From assembly GCF_020686945.1 (NCBI RefSeq), contig NZ_JAJEPR010000053.1, positions 1 to 15,797 of the forward strand: a stretch of DNA of 15,797 nucleotides, written 5' to 3'. This document shows, in pieces, positions 6,992 through 15,349 of the stretch. The position numbers and the translations under genes were made by a program. Below the pieces are notes generated by a model that ran no database searches, was not told the DNA's origin, and saw only the letters and a program-made list of their open reading frames with translations. This DNA is from Limivivens faecihominis. GTDB lineage: Bacteria > Bacillota > Clostridia > Lachnospirales > Lachnospiraceae. How positions within the stretch are numbered: the first letter of the stretch is position 1; each line of letters starts with the position of its first letter.

Positions 6992-7759
6992 ATGGAGCCG
7001 CTTTTAGAATTAAAAAATATATCCCATGCCTACCACACCAAAGGCGGCGAGACCAGCGCCCTCTCCAATCTGTCCTTTCAGGTTTTTCCCGGAGAATTTC
7101 TCGCCATCATCGGGCCCAGCGGGTGTGGAAAAACGACCATCCTCTCCATCATCGCAGGGCTGATCCCGGCGGAGTCCGGTGAGGTGCTTTTCAAAGGAAA
7201 ACCCATGCCGAAGCAAAACAAAGAGCTCGGCTATATGCTCCAGAAGGATCAGCTCTTTGAATGGCGTTCCATCTATAAAAATGTGACCCTCGGTATCGAA
7301 CTCCAAAGAAAAAAAGACCCGGAAAGTCTTTCCCAGGTAAAAAAGATGCTCAAAGAATACGGCCTGGAACCTTTTGCAAATGCCAGGCCCTCGGAACTCT
7401 CCGGCGGCATGCGCCAGAGGGCGGCGCTGATCCGGACGCTGGCCGTGAACCCGGAACTTCTTTTGCTGGATGAGCCTTTTTCCGCTCTGGATTATCAGAC
7501 CCGGCTTTCGGTCTGTGACGACATCGCTTCCATTATTAAGAAGGAAAATAAAACGGCCATTCTCGTCACTCATGATCTCTCGGAGGCCATCAGTGTGGCA
7601 GACCGGGTCATCGTCCTCTCCAGCCGCCCTGCAACCGTGCGGCGGATCGTCCCCATTTCCGTTTCCATTCCGGACCGGACCCCCATGCGGACACGGAATG
7701 CCCCGGAATTTAAGGACTACTTCAATCTCTTATGGAAGGAGCTGAACCATCATGAATAA
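6992..7759 (+). CDS. ABC importer ATP-binding protein, SsuB/TauB family
   Basis: The 255-residue ATPase drives uptake through the permease that overlaps its 3' end. All motifs are intact: Walker A GPSGCGKTT (41-49), Q-loop glutamine in YMLQKDQLFEW (Q84), signature ELSGGMRQR (135-143), Walker B LLLLDEPFSALD (156-167) and switch histidine LVTHDLSEA (H194). MLQKDQLFEWR and LDYQTR place it in the nitrate/sulfonate/taurine family, which also includes importers of thiamine and riboflavin precursors. The ribosome site CGGAGG lies about 7 bases before the ATG. No TPP or FMN riboswitch is seen in the 70-base leader, so the substrate remains open. The gene is divergent from queH. Confidence 0.92.
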   Translation: MEPLLELKNISHAYHTKGGETSALSNLSFQVFPGEFLAIIGPSGCGKTTILSIIAGLIPAESGEVLFKGKPMPKQNKELGYMLQKDQLFEWRSIYKNVTLGIELQRKKDPESLSQVKKMLKEYGLEPFANARPSELSGGMRQRAALIRTLAVNPELLLLDEPFSALDYQTRLSVCDDIASIIKKENKTAILVTHDLSEAISVADRVIVLSSRPATVRRIVPISVSIPDRTPMRTRNAPEFKDYFNLLWKELNHHE

Positions 7760-8555
7760 AGAATCCCGTCTTCAGGAAGCCTACCTTTCCAGGCTGGAAA
7801 AACAGCGCAGAAAAATCATGGCCGCCCGGATTCTTCTGGCGCTGGCCTTTTTTCTTTTGTGGGAAACTGCGGCAGACCGGGGCTGGATCGACAGCTTCTT
7901 TTTCAGCAGCCCCTCAAGACTTGGCAGACTTTTTCTCTCCATGTGGCGGGACGGCAGCCTCTTTCTTCATGTGGGCATCACCCTCACGGAGACTCTGGTA
8001 AGCTTCGCCCTCGTGGTCGTCATCGGTCTCGCCGTCTCCCTTCTGCTTTGGCTCTCTGACAGCGTTTTTCAGGTGCTGGAGCCCTATCTCGTGATCCTGA
8101 ACAGCCTTCCGAAATCTGCCCTGGCCCCGCTTCTCATCGTCTGGCTCGGTGCCAACAGCCGCACCATCATCGTCGCCGGAATGTCCGTGGCCATTTTCGG
8201 AACGATCCTGAATCTCTACACCGGCTTTACGGAGACCAGCCGCGAGAAGATCCGCCTCATCTACACCCTTCACGGCACAAAAAAAGACGCCCTCACGAAG
8301 GTCGTCCTTCCTTCTACGGTTCCGATGATCATCAGCATCATGAAGGTTAATATCGGCCTCTGCCTCGTGGGTGTCGTCATCGGAGAGTTCATCGGCGCAC
8401 GAAACGGCCTCGGGTACCTCATCATCTACGGAAGTCAGGTCTTTCAGCTGGATCTGGTGATTCTATCCATTTTGATTCTCTGCCTTATGGCTATGTTGCT
8501 TTATGGAGGGGTTACGGCGGCGGAGAAACTTTATCACAGGAGACAGCACGCTTAA
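7752..8555 (+). CDS. ABC importer permease, SsuC/TauC family
   Basis: The 267-residue membrane protein has a basic cytoplasmic N-terminus (about 1-25), a first helix at about 26-42, then five more helices between about 75 and 260. The cytoplasmic coupling motif (EAA loop) is at about 173-193, beginning LHGTKKDALTKVVLP, and contacts the ATPase. SPSRL and LPKSALAPLLIVWLG are typical of binding-protein-dependent permeases of the SsuC group. Its ATG lies 8 bases inside the ATPase gene, so translation is coupled. A complete importer of this family needs a periplasmic-type binding lipoprotein; none is encoded before the next, opposite-strand gene, so it must be elsewhere or shared. Confidence 0.92.
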   Translation: MNKESRLQEAYLSRLEKQRRKIMAARILLALAFFLLWETAADRGWIDSFFFSSPSRLGRLFLSMWRDGSLFLHVGITLTETLVSFALVVVIGLAVSLLLWLSDSVFQVLEPYLVILNSLPKSALAPLLIVWLGANSRTIIVAGMSVAIFGTILNLYTGFTETSREKIRLIYTLHGTKKDALTKVVLPSTVPMIISIMKVNIGLCLVGVVIGEFIGARNGLGYLIIYGSQVFQLDLVILSILILCLMAMLLYGGVTAAEKLYHRRQHA

Positions 8556-8564
8556 GGATGTTAT

Positions 8565-8597
8565 TTCCGTACCGGCGGAATTGGTGCCGGTACGGAA
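8565..8597. terminator. Hairpin between convergent operons
   Basis: A perfect 12-bp stem (TTCCGTACCGGC 8565-8576 with its complement 8586-8597) and a 9-base loop occupy the 64-base gap between the convergent ABC importer and protease operons. It could serve both strands. The T tracts are weak (GATTTCTGT on the plus side, none on the minus side). Confidence 0.7.
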
Positions 8598-8619
8598 GAT
8601 TTCTGTCAGTCTGCCTGAA

Positions 8620-9744
8620 TCAGGAAGCCGTAAGACTCAGTGACGTCAGTATGGAGCAGATCATATCCACATTTGCCGTATACTGTGTTGCCGTGATGCA
8701 AAGTATATACTGCTGATCCGTCGGATGGAAAAACATAATCGCACTGCAGTCTCCGTCTTCTACCCGATAAGAAACACAGGGAATTCCGTTAATTGAAACA
8801 ATATCATCTACCGGATAACCGGCCTGCCTGATTTCGGATGCAAGTTCCTCTATATTTTCTGCCCCGTCATTCTTCGCCCACACGACAGAAACAGCCGGCG
8901 CAGTGTCCGAACCTGAAGTATCACCTGCGGCATAGAGAAGCCCCTGATTTATCTCTTCTTCTGACAGTTCATATGTATTCCAGTCAGCCGGAAGATACAG
9001 CTGAAACCCATCATCAAAAGGCACCCAGACTCCTTTATAACCGGCTTTTTCCTGGGCAAAAACAATCGATGTTGTTGTAGAGGTATCTTCCGGATTTGTT
9101 ATCATTTCCTGCGTATCTGATTCAACCGCACGGGTACTGTCCACATGTTTGGCATAGTCACTGTCACCGCCAGCCAGATATGCGAAGCTTCCTGCAATTT
9201 CTTCAAGGCTGCTTCCCGTATAAAGAGAAAGCTCCGGAACCTCTTTGGCTCCAAACATATAGGTTTTTCCATTTGCAGCCTTAAACAGTCTGCTGTCCCG
9301 GACCTTGTAACCGCTTACCGTATAGGAATACTGAACAAACGCATACTCTCTTTCTCCAAGCGTGACCGTTGTTTCCGGCGCTGTCACCTGAAGGTCTGAA
9401 TACTGCTGTGCCATATACTGTGTAAACTGGCTGGCAAAATCATCTGCTGCACTGTCATAACAACCCACGATCACATAGGGAATACATCCTGTCTCCTTAG
9501 TATAAATATACACAAAATCATCTTCCTGCCGGATAGAAACATACTCCGAAGGGATAATAGAAATTCCCAGATCATCCAGAGCCACAGCATCCTGTGAACC
9601 GGCAAAACTGTCTGACCCAGATGAAATCTGATTTGGCTCCTTCCCAAGTTCTCCCAGTTTCAGATCTGCATGAACAGAAAGTGTACTGCTGATCAATATT
9701 GCTGCTGTAAACGCTGCGAATCGTGTTTTTCTTTGTCTTTTCAT
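8620..9744 (-). CDS. Secreted protein of unknown function with two similar-looking domains
   Basis: The 374-residue protein begins with a classical signal peptide (basic MKRQRKTR, hydrophobic core, predicted cut after SVHA near residue 26) and has no lipobox, so it should be released. After a Ser/Gly-rich linker, two segments, about 55-165 and 215-372, each go from a short strand pattern through a helical middle (FASQFTQYMAQQY; IEELASEIRQAGY) to a C-terminal helix ending in SFAYL or SILTSL. This resembles a duplicated PsbP/Mog1-like fold, but that is an inference from pattern only. Ribosome site GGAG lies 8 bases upstream. It is the last gene of the protease operon, 68 bases after its neighbour, the widest gap. 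Role unknown; an extracellular partner or target of the protease is conceivable. Confidence 0.72.
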   Translation of the reverse strand: MKRQRKTRFAAFTAAILISSTLSVHADLKLGELGKEPNQISSGSDSFAGSQDAVALDDLGISIIPSEYVSIRQEDDFVYIYTKETGCIPYVIVGCYDSAADDFASQFTQYMAQQYSDLQVTAPETTVTLGEREYAFVQYSYTVSGYKVRDSRLFKAANGKTYMFGAKEVPELSLYTGSSLEEIAGSFAYLAGGDSDYAKHVDSTRAVESDTQEMITNPEDTSTTTSIVFAQEKAGYKGVWVPFDDGFQLYLPADWNTYELSEEEINQGLLYAAGDTSGSDTAPAVSVVWAKNDGAENIEELASEIRQAGYPVDDIVSINGIPCVSYRVEDGDCSAIMFFHPTDQQYILCITATQYTANVDMICSILTSLSLTAS

Positions 9745-9812
9745 AGCTGGTCTCCTTCCTTATAGCCTGCTTTACTGTCTGCCCTCAGCCCGCGCCTGTT
9801 TTCCTTACACTG

Positions 9813-11198
9813 TTACTCATTCGGATATAACTGCGTCGAGCCTCCCGGCTGGTCAAAACTGCTGTCACTGACATATACGTTTCCATCATCCCCTTCATAG
9901 ACATATTCATAAGAAGTCGGAACTTTTATATGATCGCCATTGGAAAGTGTATAGTCATTCTGATCAAATATATAGTCGGAAAACTTCTCCTCCGTCGTGT
10001 AAGTATCTTCTGATCCCATAGAAGAACTCATGCTGCTTTGAAAATCACCACTGAGCTGTTCCATACTGCTGCCGTTCTGTTGAATGACGGCCTGCGTGAT
10101 CTGGTCTCTCACACGGAAAAGCGCCTGAAGAAACTGGTCACTCACTCTGGTATTTAATACAAACTGCTCATAAACAGCTTTCTGCCCCTCATATCCGTTT
10201 TCCGGAGTCAGCATAAAAAATACGGAAGGAGAATCCCAGGCAATAAAAGAGCTGTTCATCGTTCCCATATTATATGCAAATTCATCGGTAAAACTCATCT
10301 GTGTTCCCTCAACCGCTGTTGTAATCACCAGTTTAAACGGATAAGCATTCAGACTCACATTATATTCCCGCTGCGCCACACCAGCGTATGTTCCATCCAC
10401 GTTATAACCCGTCCCCTGAAACAGCTGGCTGCTTTGCTGATACAGTTCCTCCGCTTTTTCATCCATCTGCTTCTGTGCTTCTTCCGTAATTTCTTCCTGT
10501 TTGCAAAATTCCAGTTGCTGTCCCGGAAGGATCGCCTTCGCCAGATAGTCACAGTAAGTATCTGCCATCATAAAACGAAGCATGGGAGTCATTGTCGTAC
10601 TGTCGAAAACTCCATCCTGCTGCTCTGACAGAGAAGTCCCGTTCTGTGAATATTCCAGGATTTCTTCATAACAAACCAGCGAATAATAGCCTAATACAGT
10701 ATTCTGGTCCGGACTCATTGCAGTAAGATATACCTGTGCAGGAGCTCCAAGACTCTGCCATTTTCCACACCAGATATTCTCGCCGTCTACTGTATAATCA
10801 GAAGGCACATAAGCTCTGGCAACGGTTTTTCTGATCAGGGGATCGGAAATATCTGCCACTTTATATGTCTGTGGTACAAAAGCTGTACTGTCTGCCTGAT
10901 CCTGAAACTCTGTGCCCTGCGTTTCCTTTTCATCCGCCCTGGAAGGAATTTTCCCTGGACTTCCACTTAATCCGTTTCCGGTTCCAAACCTGGAGATTTT
11001 CTCTCCAAGCGAAAGTACTTCGCTCTCTTCCTCTATCGTTTCTCCCTCTTTTGCGGCAGCCGGAAAATGATCTGGAGAAAACGTACCGAAAGTGCTGTAT
11101 TCCTCCGCCTGCACTGGATATACGCTTCCTTCCATCAAAAACATCGCTGCAAGAAGCATACTTCCTTTTAAAATCGCACTGCCTATTTTTCTTTCCAT
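9813..11198 (-). CDS. Secreted protein of unknown function
   Basis: The start chosen at 11198 gives 461 residues: it follows AGGAGG (11207-11212) by 8 bases, whereas an in-frame ATG at 11243 lies inside the M4 gene without a ribosome site. The N-terminus is a signal peptide (MERKIGSAILKGSMLLAAMF, cut expected near PVQA). An acidic, low-complexity linker follows. A folded part then opens with ARAYVPSDYTVDGENIWCGK and continues through an alternating strand/helix region with a Gln/Glu-rich helix. A Ser/Gln-rich stretch (SMSSSMGS) precedes a C-terminal segment ending YVYEGDDGNVYVSDSSF. I do not recognise a family. It begins 16 bases after the protease stop, so it is co-expressed with it. No catalytic motif is evident. 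Confidence 0.72.
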   Translation of the reverse strand: MERKIGSAILKGSMLLAAMFLMEGSVYPVQAEEYSTFGTFSPDHFPAAAKEGETIEEESEVLSLGEKISRFGTGNGLSGSPGKIPSRADEKETQGTEFQDQADSTAFVPQTYKVADISDPLIRKTVARAYVPSDYTVDGENIWCGKWQSLGAPAQVYLTAMSPDQNTVLGYYSLVCYEEILEYSQNGTSLSEQQDGVFDSTTMTPMLRFMMADTYCDYLAKAILPGQQLEFCKQEEITEEAQKQMDEKAEELYQQSSQLFQGTGYNVDGTYAGVAQREYNVSLNAYPFKLVITTAVEGTQMSFTDEFAYNMGTMNSSFIAWDSPSVFFMLTPENGYEGQKAVYEQFVLNTRVSDQFLQALFRVRDQITQAVIQQNGSSMEQLSGDFQSSMSSSMGSEDTYTTEEKFSDYIFDQNDYTLSNGDHIKVPTSYEYVYEGDDGNVYVSDSSFDQPGGSTQLYPNE

Positions 11199-11214
11199 AG
11201 ATTCTCCCTCCTTT

Positions 11215-13020
11215 TTAATAACCACAGCTTTTGCAAATTTCATCGATTTTTATCTGCCAGCCCTCATCCATTCCCTGAATTCCGGCAGCAAATTTCAGAG
11301 CCTCATGGACTTCCTGATAGCCCGATTTCGGAGTCATCAGACGAAGCATTCCCATCCACAGTTCAAACGCAGTTTCCTCCGTCATTCCTTCTGCACAGAG
11401 CCGATACCCCACATACCCGACCAGAGAACTGTTTGTATGCACACCTCCGTAATCATTCTCCAGCACCGGACTTCCTGTTTCCGGATAATAGAAACGGTCA
11501 TACAGCTTTGAGGGCTGCCCATACAGCCATGGAGCGCTCATACTGCGAACGGCATTTCCACTGTTTTCTCCCAGAAGCCAGGTATCATCATTTGTCTCTC
11601 CAAGGAGTAATTCACACAAATTTCCACATACATCACTGATTCCCTCATTTACAGCTCCATAAGCATTCTGGTATAAATTTCCGCCTACAGTATAATCCGT
11701 AATCCCATGTGTAAATTCATGGGCAGCCACATCGACGCATTCCCCAAAATCATTTGCCGCACTTGCGGAAAATACTACCCAACCTCCGCACATTCCCAGG
11801 TATACTGCATTATTGACAGGAACTTTCCTACTGTCACAGTAATCGGTAAGGATTAAAATCGGACTTCCGAATCCATCCACAGATGTAAGACCATGGTCTC
11901 TGTAAAAATCGTATACCTTAATATAGCTTTCATAAACTGCCAGATAATGCTCCGGCCATCCGGTATTATCCGGCGAGGTCCACGGAACAAATTTTCCCTG
12001 GAAATCATAGGAATAATAATCTGCCAGGAAAATATGACGGTTTACATCTGCCAGATAATATATTCCTTCCGCATCCTTTGCAACCGGCAGGGAAACCCTT
12101 CTCTTTCTTCCGTCATGGAGCGTTATTTCTCCTGTGTAGGTTTCTGCTGTCAGGCCTTCAAAATAAGACAGGGCCAGTTCCATCTGGGCATTATCTCCCA
12201 TGACCTGTTCCTCCGGTGAACTGACTGCCACATAAGTGAGATAAGAACCTTCATAGCCAATCAGATGCTCCAGGTAAGCCTTTCCTCCATTCTCTGTTTC
12301 TCCAGCCGGAAGACTCGTAAAAACTGCCCATGCATGATAGGCAACTCCCTGAATCGTCACGGAAGTCTGTCTTGTATATTCCGTATATATTTTTATATAA
12401 TTTCCCTTGTTATGCTCCCGGACTATTTCTTCTGCTTCCCGGGCAGTGACTGCAGACTCTTCTTCCCGGGCAATTCCCACATTGGAAGTAAAAGAACTGA
12501 CCAGCCCTGCCGTATAGCCTTCTGGATCAAGAACAATCTTTAACGATGCATTTTCCAGAGTAAGATCTCCATATCTCTGTTTATATGTAAAATATCGATA
12601 CCCGTATGCATCCTGTTCTCCATATACAGCAAAGAACTCAGCGCCCTTTGAAAGTCCCAGAAGATCTGCAATTCCCATCAGTGATTCCACGCCTTTTTCC
12701 GCATCTGTAACTTTCTCTTCAAAGAATTTTCCCTGAAGGAAACTCACATAGCCCTGTTCGTTATAAAGGAAAACCGCATTTCCCTGATTCATTTCACAGA
12801 TATCATCCACACTCAGCTGCGGCGCCTGGTTGTATTTTTCTTTGTCCGAAGCCCCGGAACTTTCCTGCATCTGTCTCTTCCAGGCATCCACAAGTGTTTC
12901 GTCTGCATATACTGGCATTGCCTTCATATTGTATACAAAAAGAAACCCCATTATAACCGAAAGCAGACGAACCATTCTTCCCAATAACAGCATCTGTTTT
13001 GACATCCCAACCCTTTGCAT
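11215..13020 (-). CDS. Secreted thermolysin-like neutral metallopeptidase (family M4) with propeptide
   Basis: This 601-residue preproenzyme has a signal peptide (hydrophobic 17-31, cut expected after PVYA near 39), an FTP-like inhibitory propeptide segment (about 75-180), a PepSY-like segment (about 190-270) and the M4 catalytic domain (about 310-601). Zinc ligands and the catalytic Glu are in HEFTH (H434, E435, H438), the third ligand is in NEGISD (E459), and the transition-state His is in DYGGVHTNSS (H528). The H434-E459 spacing is one residue longer than in thermolysin because of an extra Gly at 446-447. All key residues are present, so activity is expected. The start at 13020 has AAGGG 6 bases upstream; an alternative ATG at 13005 is nearly as good. 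The gene starts 15 bases after the regulator gene. Confidence 0.93.
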   Translation of the reverse strand: MQRVGMSKQMLLLGRMVRLLSVIMGFLFVYNMKAMPVYADETLVDAWKRQMQESSGASDKEKYNQAPQLSVDDICEMNQGNAVFLYNEQGYVSFLQGKFFEEKVTDAEKGVESLMGIADLLGLSKGAEFFAVYGEQDAYGYRYFTYKQRYGDLTLENASLKIVLDPEGYTAGLVSSFTSNVGIAREEESAVTAREAEEIVREHNKGNYIKIYTEYTRQTSVTIQGVAYHAWAVFTSLPAGETENGGKAYLEHLIGYEGSYLTYVAVSSPEEQVMGDNAQMELALSYFEGLTAETYTGEITLHDGRKRRVSLPVAKDAEGIYYLADVNRHIFLADYYSYDFQGKFVPWTSPDNTGWPEHYLAVYESYIKVYDFYRDHGLTSVDGFGSPILILTDYCDSRKVPVNNAVYLGMCGGWVVFSASAANDFGECVDVAAHEFTHGITDYTVGGNLYQNAYGAVNEGISDVCGNLCELLLGETNDDTWLLGENSGNAVRSMSAPWLYGQPSKLYDRFYYPETGSPVLENDYGGVHTNSSLVGYVGYRLCAEGMTEETAFELWMGMLRLMTPKSGYQEVHEALKFAAGIQGMDEGWQIKIDEICKSCGY

Positions 13021-13035
13021 TTTATCCCTTCTCTC

Positions 13036-14766
13036 TCACCTGTCCTGAATCGGAAGCGCCACATTTTCCAGAGCATACCGGAGTTTCGGATGATGAATGA
13101 TAAAATGGATGGACGGCGATTTATTTTTGGATACCATACACCATTTTTCTTCATGAAACGTAAGCTGGATATTGTGGAAGCCCTTTACTTTTGTAAGACG
13201 GAACTCATAATTCTTCTGTTCTTCGGAATATCTCCTTGCAGCAGCGATACATGCTGTATATTCCTGGAACGTAAGCATTATATTTTTTTCCAGAAAACCA
13301 TCTGCAAGAGGCAGCACGGCAGGATATTTCTCGTATTCTTCCTGTGAAATTTCTGATAATTCATCTGTTACAGTACTGTGAGAGAAAATCACTTCCATCC
13401 GTCTCTTCTCATTTTCCTGCATTTCCAAAATCCGGCTGCAGACGGCACTTTCTATATGATTATTCTGCAACACTTCTTTTAACATCTGCCCGGGGATCGC
13501 GAACAATGGAGGCGCCGCCAGGATTCTTCGTCTCTCTCCTTTCACGTTGCTGTCCTTTTCCATAAAATTATATAACTGCTCTTTTCTTTCCTCACGATAA
13601 ATATCCATAAGAGGACTTGCTTTTTTCAGAAGATATTCCGTATTTTTCCGACAGATTTCCACTTCTTCCCTGTGGCTGGTGAGATAATAATGGCCATTCT
13701 CATGATGGCCGCTAATGCAGTCACCAGTCATTGCAGCCTGCCCGGAGCTGTAATGCAAATGCGAGTAGACTTTATTCTGAACCCCTTTCAGATAGTAAGG
13801 AAAAATCTGTCCCGTCATATAAAGAGGAATCCAGTTTTCCAGACCAAGCATCATATCTTTCATGGGGCGTTCCACATCATGGATAATATGTATGTCAAGC
13901 CCTTTTTTCAAAACCAGCGCAAGTCCCAACATATATTTCTTGGCAAATACAACATCTTCCGCCATATCCTCCACAGGCATGTCGCTGCACAGATGCAAAG
14001 GTTCCATAGACCTGGACAGAACTGTATGTTTCAGAAAATCCAACTCTCCTTCACGCATTTCCTCCAATCTGTAATAATGTTTCGAGACAGGCAGCTGAAA
14101 TGGAACTTTAGGGATTTTGAAACTGTCAAAATGAATGGCTCGTATATAATCATCCAGATTAAATTCATCCATTTTTTTCAGAAAACCGGAAACATAATCG
14201 TTTTTTTCAAACTCTGCAAGACACAGCCAGTTTTGAATGGCCTGAAAACAGTTTTCCCGGATTTCCAGTTTTTCAGGCGTATTCCCCGTTAAAGAAGCAA
14301 TTTTCCGCCGTTCTTCCTCACTGCAGCAGTTTTTGGTTATATAACTGCAAATACTCTCTACAAATAAAGCCTGATTTGTCGGTACCCTTTTCCCGGCTCG
14401 GATTTTAGAAATATAGGAGGGATCATAATGCAAAGCAGCTGCCATTTTTGAACCGTTGATTTCCAGTTCTTTTATCAGCAAGTCAAATTTCTGATAATAA
14501 AAAATCTCTTCCCCTTCCCCTGCAAGCGTTTCTTTCAGCTTTTGAAGAACACTTTCGCTCTCCCAGTCTGGCCTGCCTTTTTCTATTGCGGTTTTCACAA
14601 TGCCATCTGCCAGTTTTTTCAGATATTCGCTGTCTGAGGCAGGAAGACGTTCTCCCTTCCGATAGCGACTGATCACAGTTTCTGATATCCCGCTGTTGGC
14701 AGCAAGTTCCTTTCCACTGCAGCCAAGCTCTTTGATGTACGAATTTAAACATTCCTGAAATGTCAT
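13036..14766 (-). CDS. Regulator with two Cro/C1-type helix-turn-helix domains and a large unrecognised C-terminal region
   Basis: The 576-residue protein has two xenobiotic-response-element type HTH domains in tandem. The first (about 3-50) contains GKELAANSGISETVISRYRKGERLP, given here in two parts: GKELAANSGIS and ETVISRYRKGERLP. The second (about 93-140) contains GSKMAAALHYDPSYISKIRAGKRVP-like sequence, quoted by its core DPSYISKIRAGKRVP. The remaining 430 residues hold no transmembrane helix and no enzyme motif that I recognise; the end reads SPSIHFIIHHPKLRYAL. It is probably a cytoplasmic DNA-binding sensor. It starts one base after the upstream stop with a strong GAGGTGAT ribosome site and lies 15 bases before the protease, which suggests control of its own operon. 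It recalls NprR control of a neutral protease in Bacillus, but no TPR repeats are evident. Confidence 0.85.
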   Translation of the reverse strand: MTFQECLNSYIKELGCSGKELAANSGISETVISRYRKGERLPASDSEYLKKLADGIVKTAIEKGRPDWESESVLQKLKETLAGEGEEIFYYQKFDLLIKELEINGSKMAAALHYDPSYISKIRAGKRVPTNQALFVESICSYITKNCCSEEERRKIASLTGNTPEKLEIRENCFQAIQNWLCLAEFEKNDYVSGFLKKMDEFNLDDYIRAIHFDSFKIPKVPFQLPVSKHYYRLEEMREGELDFLKHTVLSRSMEPLHLCSDMPVEDMAEDVVFAKKYMLGLALVLKKGLDIHIIHDVERPMKDMMLGLENWIPLYMTGQIFPYYLKGVQNKVYSHLHYSSGQAAMTGDCISGHHENGHYYLTSHREEVEICRKNTEYLLKKASPLMDIYREERKEQLYNFMEKDSNVKGERRRILAAPPLFAIPGQMLKEVLQNNHIESAVCSRILEMQENEKRRMEVIFSHSTVTDELSEISQEEYEKYPAVLPLADGFLEKNIMLTFQEYTACIAAARRYSEEQKNYEFRLTKVKGFHNIQLTFHEEKWCMVSKNKSPSIHFIIHHPKLRYALENVALPIQDR

Positions 14767-14767
14767 T

Positions 14768-15256
14768 TTATATCATCACCTCTTTCCAGAACTGCTCTAT
14801 GTTCTCCAACTGATAAAGCTCTGTTTTTCCATTCTTTCTATATTCCAGACTGTCACCATTCAGACTGAAAACCACTTTTTCCCCATCATCAAAAAACAGA
14901 GAGATGGAATGATATTTATCCGTTACATAAATATCGGTCTCTTCTCCCACCCTGATCTGGACAAACAGCTCGACTGCCTGTTCTATTTCCTCTGAGGAGG
15001 TAAGTTCTTTCACCTGCCTGTTTCCTTCATCGTCTTTTATTATTTTCAGTTTAACCGGAAGTTCCGACTGCAGCTGGAGCATCTTTTTGCTCTCCGCAGT
15101 CTGATAAAGGTAACAGCCCGGTCGTACAGAATTTTCCACAACAAAGTGGTTTCTCCAGGCTGTTGATACCGCAGCATCACCAGCCCCCAAAATGAAAGCA
15201 AATATCCAGACTTTTTTCATTAAACTCTTAAAAGCAGGCAGCCACACTCCACTCAT
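14768..15256 (-). CDS. Small membrane-anchored or secreted protein of unknown function
   Basis: This 162-residue protein opens the protease operon. A hydrophobic segment (about 13-32, after MSGVWLPAFKSLMKK) is either an uncleaved anchor or a signal peptide cut near VSTA. The exported part has a helical region (SSEEIEQAVELFVQI, about 87-101) followed by a beta-rich stretch with DIYVTDKYHSISLFFDDGE and a final helix IEQFWKEV. This strand pattern is common in small exported proteins of Clostridia, but I cannot name a family. AGAGG lies about 6 bases before the ATG at 15256; the internal ATG at 15220 has only a weak site. The stop is one base from the regulator start, so the two are coupled, and it may act as a sensor, inhibitor or regulator partner. 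Confidence 0.75.
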   Translation of the reverse strand: MSGVWLPAFKSLMKKVWIFAFILGAGDAAVSTAWRNHFVVENSVRPGCYLYQTAESKKMLQLQSELPVKLKIIKDDEGNRQVKELTSSEEIEQAVELFVQIRVGEETDIYVTDKYHSISLFFDDGEKVVFSLNGDSLEYRKNGKTELYQLENIEQFWKEVMI

Positions 15257-15319
15257 AAAAATCCTCTCTTCCGATCGTTTTCACTTCACAAGCTATTTGC
15301 TGCAAAAACTTATATCTGA

Positions 15320-15325
15320 ATTATA
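15320..15325 (-). promoter_or_regulatory. -10 box of the protease operon promoter
   Basis: A consensus TATAAT on the minus strand with predicted start near 15313 gives a leader of about 57 bases to the ATG at 15256. The 17-base-spaced -35 (CTTTAT) is poor, which is typical of promoters that need an activator. No other good promoter was seen between the five genes. Confidence 0.6.
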
Positions 15326-15349
15326 CCTTATCTTTCAGCCATATAAAGC

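Noticed and set aside
13672..14292. A 206-codon plus-strand frame
   Set aside because: It is a shadow of the regulator gene, with no ribosome site and no recognisable protein features.
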